Shown here: positions 5,903 through 9,347 of the stretch, in pieces
How positions within the stretch are numbered: the stretch's first letter is position 1
Layout of the letters: each line of letters opens with the position of its first letter
Source: UMGS1519 sp963621885
GTDB taxonomy: Bacteria > Actinomycetota > Coriobacteriia > Coriobacteriales > Eggerthellaceae
Direction of reading: 5' to 3'
NCBI GenBank assembly: GCA_963621885.1
Contig: CAVFFT010000021.1
Location: 1-9,347, forward strand
Length of the DNA stretch: 9,347 nt
The notes under the pieces: model-generated
Databases searched by the model: none
Told to the model about the DNA's origin: nothing
What the model saw: the letters and a program-made list of their open reading frames with translations, nothing else
Translations under genes and position numbers: made by a program

Positions 5903-8715
5903 GGCCGCTGAAACTGACGATGAGTGCGCTCGGCCCCTACGCGGGCGAGACGGAGATTGATTTCACCGCGCTGGGCACCGGCGGGGTGTATTTGGTGTGC
6001 GGCGACACGGGCGCCGGCAAGACGATGATTTTCGACGCAATTTGCTTTGCGCTCTTTGGCCAGACGAGTGGCGATGCCCGCAATGGCGCGCGCACGACGG
6101 CGAGTCTACGCAGCGATTACGCGGCGCCTTCGGCAAAGACCTTTGTGAAGCTGAGTTTCGATTACCGGGGTCAGACCTATGAGATTCGCCGCAATCCCGA
6201 TTACATCCGCGCGAAGGAGCGCGGCGAGGGCGAGACGCGCCAGCGGGCTGATGCGGAAATGATAATGCCTGATGGCACGGTCGTCACCGGTGTCAAGCGC
6301 GTGAATATCGTGGTGGAGGATCTGCTGGGCATCGACTGCAACCAGTTCCGCCAGATCGTGATGATTGCTCAAGGGGAATTCCGCAAGCTGCTCACCGCCG
6401 ATACCGATACGCGTGAGGCGATATTCCGTACGCTTTTCAGCACTGGTACCTATGAGGCTTTGCAGAAGCGGCTTTCTGATGCCGCGCGGGCGCTTGAACG
6501 TGATGCGGGCGAGCTAAAGACGCGGATGGATGCTCTCTGCGATCAGGCGATTCTTCCGGAAGGAAGCGCGGTTGCGAGCGAACTGAAAGAGCGGCGCGCG
6601 GGGGGAACGTCCGCGGCAGGCTGGTTGGCGGAAGCCTTGCGTCAGCTGCTCGCGGAAGACGAGCCGGCGTACGAAGCGCTGGAGGCGCGCATCGAAGAGC
6701 TTCGGGTGCAATGGAGCGATGCGCGCACGGTCTTGACGCGTTTGCAAACGCGTGCGGAGTTGCAGGCCGATCTTGTGGGCCTGAACCAGAAACAGGAGTC
6801 ACTCAAGGCAGAGTTGCCGCAGCTTGAAGAGGCGTTTGCCACCTGCAAACAAGAAGACGCGACTCGCAAGGATAAGCAGGCACAGGTGGCGCGTCTTGAG
6901 GGAAGCCTCGAGAGCTATCGGACGCTAGCCTCAATGCAGAAAGCCGCAGCTCAGGCGCAGCGTTTCTCACAGCAGGCGAAACAGGCGGATGCTGATGCCG
7001 AGAAGACGGAAGCCACCGCGCAGGAGACGGAAGCGCGCCTGGAGGAAAAGGCGCACGCTCTCGAGGGCGCCGACATGCGGGCCGCTCGTGGCGAGGCGGC
7101 GCTGAACGAGCTGCGAAATCAGCTTGCCGATGCGACGCGTGAGGCGCATCAGGTGGCTGATCAGAAAGAGCGCCTTCAGAAGCTTATGCAGGAAGAGGCC
7201 AAGGCGACGTCGGCGGCGCGTACTGCCCAAGAGGCATTCACGCAGGCGGAAAAGCAGCATGATCGTGATGCGGCCGCGCTTTCCCACTTGCGGCGACTTC
7301 AGCGGGCGGGGCGCGCCGGCTTGTTGGCACGCGATCTGCAAGAAGGCGAGCCTTGTCCGGTGTGCGGCTCCTGCGATCATCCGCAGTTGGCGCAGGTGGA
7401 GGCTTCGGGCGGCGAGATTCCGAGCGATGAGGCGATTGATGCGGCAGCTGATGTGGAGGAGGCTTCCCGTGCGGTAGCCGACAAGCTTTCGCTCAAAGCG
7501 GGTCGCGCGGTGGCGCTTCTCGAGGAAAAGCGAGAGCAAGTCAAACGCTTTGCGGAAGAAAACGGCAGCGCGGATGCGCTTGAGACCCGTTGGGCGACGG
7601 CTGCCGCTGCGCAGGCGCAGCTAGAAAAGCAGCTGGCTGCGGAAGAGGGTCGCTTCGCCCAGCTCGAGAAAGACGCCGAGGCGCTTGTGAAGACGCGCGA
7701 GGAATACGCCACCGCCCGCGAGCAGGCGGAAGAGGCCCGCCGTCAGCGTGAAAAGACGCGCGAAGCGCTTCGCAAACTTCTGCAAGAAGCCGAGCTTGCC
7801 CATGACCGCGTGCGCCATTTGCGGGAAGGGCTTGCGTTCGCTGGGCTTGAAGAAGCGCAGAGTCATTTGGAAGCCCTGCTCGATGAAGTGGCGGCTTTGC
7901 AGCAGAAGCGTGATGCGGCCGAGCTTGCGGTGCGTGAGAATCGCGCAGCGATAACGACGAATGACGAGCTGATCAAGGCGACGCAGAAGCAGCTTCTTGC
8001 CATTCCCCCGGATGATCCAGAAGAGGTCAAGAAGAAGATGGCCGCCTGCCATGATCAGGCGAATGACTTGAAGGCGCAGGCGGAAGCCCTGAAAACGCGC
8101 ATTGACGCCAACCGGGCATGCCTTTCGCGCATTGAAGGGGCGATGGCGCGCACCGATGACATTCAACAGCGTTATGGGCGGGTGAAAGAGCTTGCCGATG
8201 CGGCAACGGGAAATCTTGTCGGCCGGCCAAAGCTGCGTTTCGAGGCGTGGGTGCAGGCCATCTATTTCGATCAGGTGATAGACGCGGCGAACCATCGTTT
8301 GAAGCTGCTCACCCAAGGGCGTTTCGAGCTCATTCGCCATTCCGAAGGTTCGGGAAACGAGAAGGTGGGTCTGGGGCTTTATGTGCTTGACAGCTTCACC
8401 GGCCGTGCCCGCGATGCGTCGTCGCTGTCGGGCGGCGAGTCGTTCCAGGCGTCGCTGTGCCTCGCACTCGGACTTTCCGATGTGGTGCAAGAGCATGTGG
8501 GCGGCATCGAGCTCGATACCATGTTTGTGGACGAGGGTTTCGGTTCACTCGATTCGAGCGCCCTGGGTGGCGCGATAAGCCTGCTCTCGAGCCTTTCGGG
8601 CGGCACCAAGCTCATTGGCATCATCAGCCATGTCGAAGAGCTGAAGGCGAACATTCCCCGGAAGATCGTCGTGACGAAGGGGCGGGAAGGCTCGACAGTC
8701 GCCCTCGAGGCCTAA
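5899..8715 (+). CDS. sbcC: Exonuclease SbcC, Rad50-like ATPase subunit
   Basis: SbcC is the SMC-like ATPase partner of SbcD; ATP binding and its long coiled-coil arms control DNA access to the nuclease. The 938-residue protein starts at ATG 5899, overlapping the sbcD stop by four bases, with GGGAGGTGA (5886-5894) as ribosome binding site. The N-terminal ATPase half has MRPLKLTMSALGPYAGETEI, Walker A GDTGAGKT (35-42) and a Q-loop in IAQGEFRKLL (Gln158). Charged, Ala/Glu/Gln/Lys-rich coiled coils extend from about 185 to 480 and 500 to 790. Between them is the zinc hook CPVCGSCDHP (486-495), with Cys486 and Cys489 as the hook pair and an additional Cys492. The C-terminal half carries the signature LSGGES (843-848), Walker B LDTMFVDE (872-879), D-loop SLD (883-885) and switch His911 in ISHVEE. 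All ATPase elements are present and the frame is intact, so the complex should be functional. It is shorter than E. coli SbcC (about 1050), mostly through shorter arms. Confidence 0.97.
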   Translation: MRPLKLTMSALGPYAGETEIDFTALGTGGVYLVCGDTGAGKTMIFDAICFALFGQTSGDARNGARTTASLRSDYAAPSAKTFVKLSFDYRGQTYEIRRNPDYIRAKERGEGETRQRADAEMIMPDGTVVTGVKRVNIVVEDLLGIDCNQFRQIVMIAQGEFRKLLTADTDTREAIFRTLFSTGTYEALQKRLSDAARALERDAGELKTRMDALCDQAILPEGSAVASELKERRAGGTSAAGWLAEALRQLLAEDEPAYEALEARIEELRVQWSDARTVLTRLQTRAELQADLVGLNQKQESLKAELPQLEEAFATCKQEDATRKDKQAQVARLEGSLESYRTLASMQKAAAQAQRFSQQAKQADADAEKTEATAQETEARLEEKAHALEGADMRAARGEAALNELRNQLADATREAHQVADQKERLQKLMQEEAKATSAARTAQEAFTQAEKQHDRDAAALSHLRRLQRAGRAGLLARDLQEGEPCPVCGSCDHPQLAQVEASGGEIPSDEAIDAAADVEEASRAVADKLSLKAGRAVALLEEKREQVKRFAEENGSADALETRWATAAAAQAQLEKQLAAEEGRFAQLEKDAEALVKTREEYATAREQAEEARRQREKTREALRKLLQEAELAHDRVRHLREGLAFAGLEEAQSHLEALLDEVAALQQKRDAAELAVRENRAAITTNDELIKATQKQLLAIPPDDPEEVKKKMAACHDQANDLKAQAEALKTRIDANRACLSRIEGAMARTDDIQQRYGRVKELADAATGNLVGRPKLRFEAWVQAIYFDQVIDAANHRLKLLTQGRFELIRHSEGSGNEKVGLGLYVLDSFTGRARDASSLSGGESFQASLCLALGLSDVVQEHVGGIELDTMFVDEGFGSLDSSALGGAISLLSSLSGGTKLIGIISHVEELKANIPRKIVVTKGREGSTVALEA

Positions 8716-8838
8716 GTCGCAGCGCGGCTGTCGTTTTCGAGGCTCGAGTGGTTGCACTGTCCGTACGGCTTCCCGCCGTGCGCCCGCCATCCTTGGGCGT
8801 GGGTTGGCCCACGCCCTTCGCTCTCGAGGCGTAATCGC
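8701..8838 (+). repeat. Imperfect direct repeat of the sbcC 3' end flanking a 119-base segment
   Basis: The last codons of sbcC and the bases after them (8701-8720: GCCCTCGAGGCCTAAGTCGC) recur 119 bases downstream at 8820-8838 as GCTCTCGAGGCGTAATCGC. The copies match except for two substitutions and one missing base. Both would read Ala-Leu-Glu-Ala-stop in their own frames, but the frames differ. Two hairpins lie between the copies. This could be an old duplication, a small inserted element or chance similarity. Confidence 0.5.
8762..8816 (+). terminator. Tandem hairpins after sbcC, possible terminator
   Basis: The first hairpin pairs CGTACGGC (8762-8769) with GCCGTGCG (8775-8782) around TTCCC, with one G-T wobble. 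The second is a perfect nine-base stem, GGGCGTGGG (8795-8803) with CCCACGCCC (8808-8816), around a four-base loop TTGG. Only TT follows (8817-8818), so the U-tract is weak. The position, about 50-100 bases after the sbcC stop, suits a transcription end for sbcDC, possibly of the U-poor kind reported in actinobacteria. The stems could instead protect the mRNA 3' end. Confidence 0.5.
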
Positions 8839-8898
8839 GGAATCGGAGCAGGCGTCTCGCGGACTTTCTCCGTGCATTACCGCGGCATGACGGCGCTA

Positions 8899-8907
8899 TG
8901 AGATAAT
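8899..8907 (+). promoter_or_regulatory. Candidate extended -10 promoter for the gene at 8942
   Basis: TGAGATAAT at 8899-8907 fits an extended -10 element (TG, one base, then GATAAT). No good -35 is visible 17 bases upstream, which is tolerated for extended -10 promoters. It would give a start near 8914 and a leader of about 28 bases containing AAGGAGG (8929-8935). Confidence 0.4.
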
Positions 8908-8941
8908 GGCGCGAACGAAGCCTAACGGAAGGAGGCGCGAC

Positions 8942-9347
8942 GTGGAGGTTGTGCTCACGATATTTGCCATCATCCTTGTTGTCATCGCGCTGATTGTCGC
9001 GCTTGTGATCTATGCCGCGCGCCGAGCCATGCGCTCTGCTCGCGATGCGATAAAAGGACCGGCCTACACGCATGTCGATACCGAGGGAAACATTTCGGAA
9101 GACCAGGTCAGGAGGCTGTTGAAGCCGTATTCCTACCGAGCGGGCGTGGGGGAATTCGCGCGCGCGGGCGTCTCGCAACTGGAAAGCGTGGCGCGCAAAA
9201 GGACAAGCTTTTACGCCCTGCTTGATGCGAAGTTCAAGCCGGAGACGATAAGCTGGGACCGTTTCGCGGTTGGCGCCGATACCGGTTTCGGGGCTATCGA
9301 CAAGAACCTTGCCCAGCTCGCCAACATCGTCCAGTCCTTCGATTCGA
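8942..9347 (+). CDS. Membrane-anchored protein of unknown function, N-terminal part (3' end outside window)
   Basis: This frame runs open from GTG 8942 to the right edge, 135 complete codons. The start is supported by AAGGAGG (8929-8935) six bases upstream; another GTG at 8951 is in frame but less well spaced. The product begins with one strongly hydrophobic segment (about 3-24, VVLTIFAIILVVIALIVALV) followed by Arg-rich YAARRAMRSAR, the pattern of an N-terminal anchor with the remainder on the cytoplasmic side. From about 50 a soluble domain begins: EDQVRRLLKPYSYRAG (53-68), then helical, Arg/Lys-containing sequence and FAVGADTGFGAIDKNLAQLA (108-127). The regular helical look weakly recalls membrane-associated XpaC-type proteins, but I do not recognise the family. 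It follows the sbcDC unit after probable termination signals and seems to have its own promoter. Codon use resembles that of its neighbours. Confidence 0.8.
   Translation, partial: MEVVLTIFAIILVVIALIVALVIYAARRAMRSARDAIKGPAYTHVDTEGNISEDQVRRLLKPYSYRAGVGEFARAGVSQLESVARKRTSFYALLDAKFKPETISWDRFAVGADTGFGAIDKNLAQLANIVQSFDS

Noticed and set aside
7621..8496. 291-codon reverse-strand frame opposite sbcC
   Set aside because: The forward strand encodes conserved SbcC signature and coiled-coil sequence here; the reverse product shows no family features.
8457..8834. Forward 125-codon frame spanning the end of sbcC and the gap
   Set aside because: Most of it overlaps the conserved Walker B and H-loop coding of sbcC in another frame, and the translation is Arg/Pro-rich without motifs. 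Its end (ALEA-stop) is discussed as a repeat instead.
8716..8941. tRNA or other structured RNA gene in the gap after sbcC
   Set aside because: The two hairpins do not form a cloverleaf and no conserved tRNA T-arm sequence is present; a termination role is simpler.

Overview
The window looks like a core chromosomal segment of a GC-rich bacterium, most probably an actinobacterium of the Coriobacteriia (Eggerthellaceae-like). This placement is inferred from base composition, the style of the protein sequences and the cysteine-rich form of HisRS. No phylogenetic test was possible. No mobile element, CRISPR array, tRNA, rRNA or phage gene is visible. I see no undescribed multi-gene system; the points of interest are local features in ordinary genes and their gaps.

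Layout, all genes on the + strand. (1) 2-1104: the C-terminal end of a COG2509-type FAD-dependent oxidoreductase, then a 235-residue protein with a Pro/Gln/Ala-rich repetitive N-terminus and two membrane segments. (2) 1123-2472: hisS (histidyl-tRNA synthetase). Gaps of 14 and 18 bases suggest these first three genes are co-transcribed. (3) A 194-base gap with a candidate promoter, then aspS (2667-4445, aspartyl-tRNA synthetase), closed by a strong rho-independent terminator at 4544-4575. (4) 4616-8715: sbcD and sbcC overlap by four bases (ATGA) and encode the Mre11/Rad50-like nuclease-ATPase complex. (5) A 226-base gap holds two tandem hairpins, an imperfect repeat of the end of sbcC and a candidate extended -10 promoter. 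(6) From 8942 to the window edge: the start of an N-terminally membrane-anchored protein of unknown function.

HisS and AspS charge tRNAs for translation, and their adjacency is a common bacterial arrangement. SbcD and SbcC act together on DNA hairpins, palindromes and blocked double-strand ends. The strong terminator between aspS and sbcD separates the synthetase and repair units, although I found no clear sbcDC promoter after it. The large reverse-strand open frames opposite aspS and sbcD are best read as high-GC shadows.
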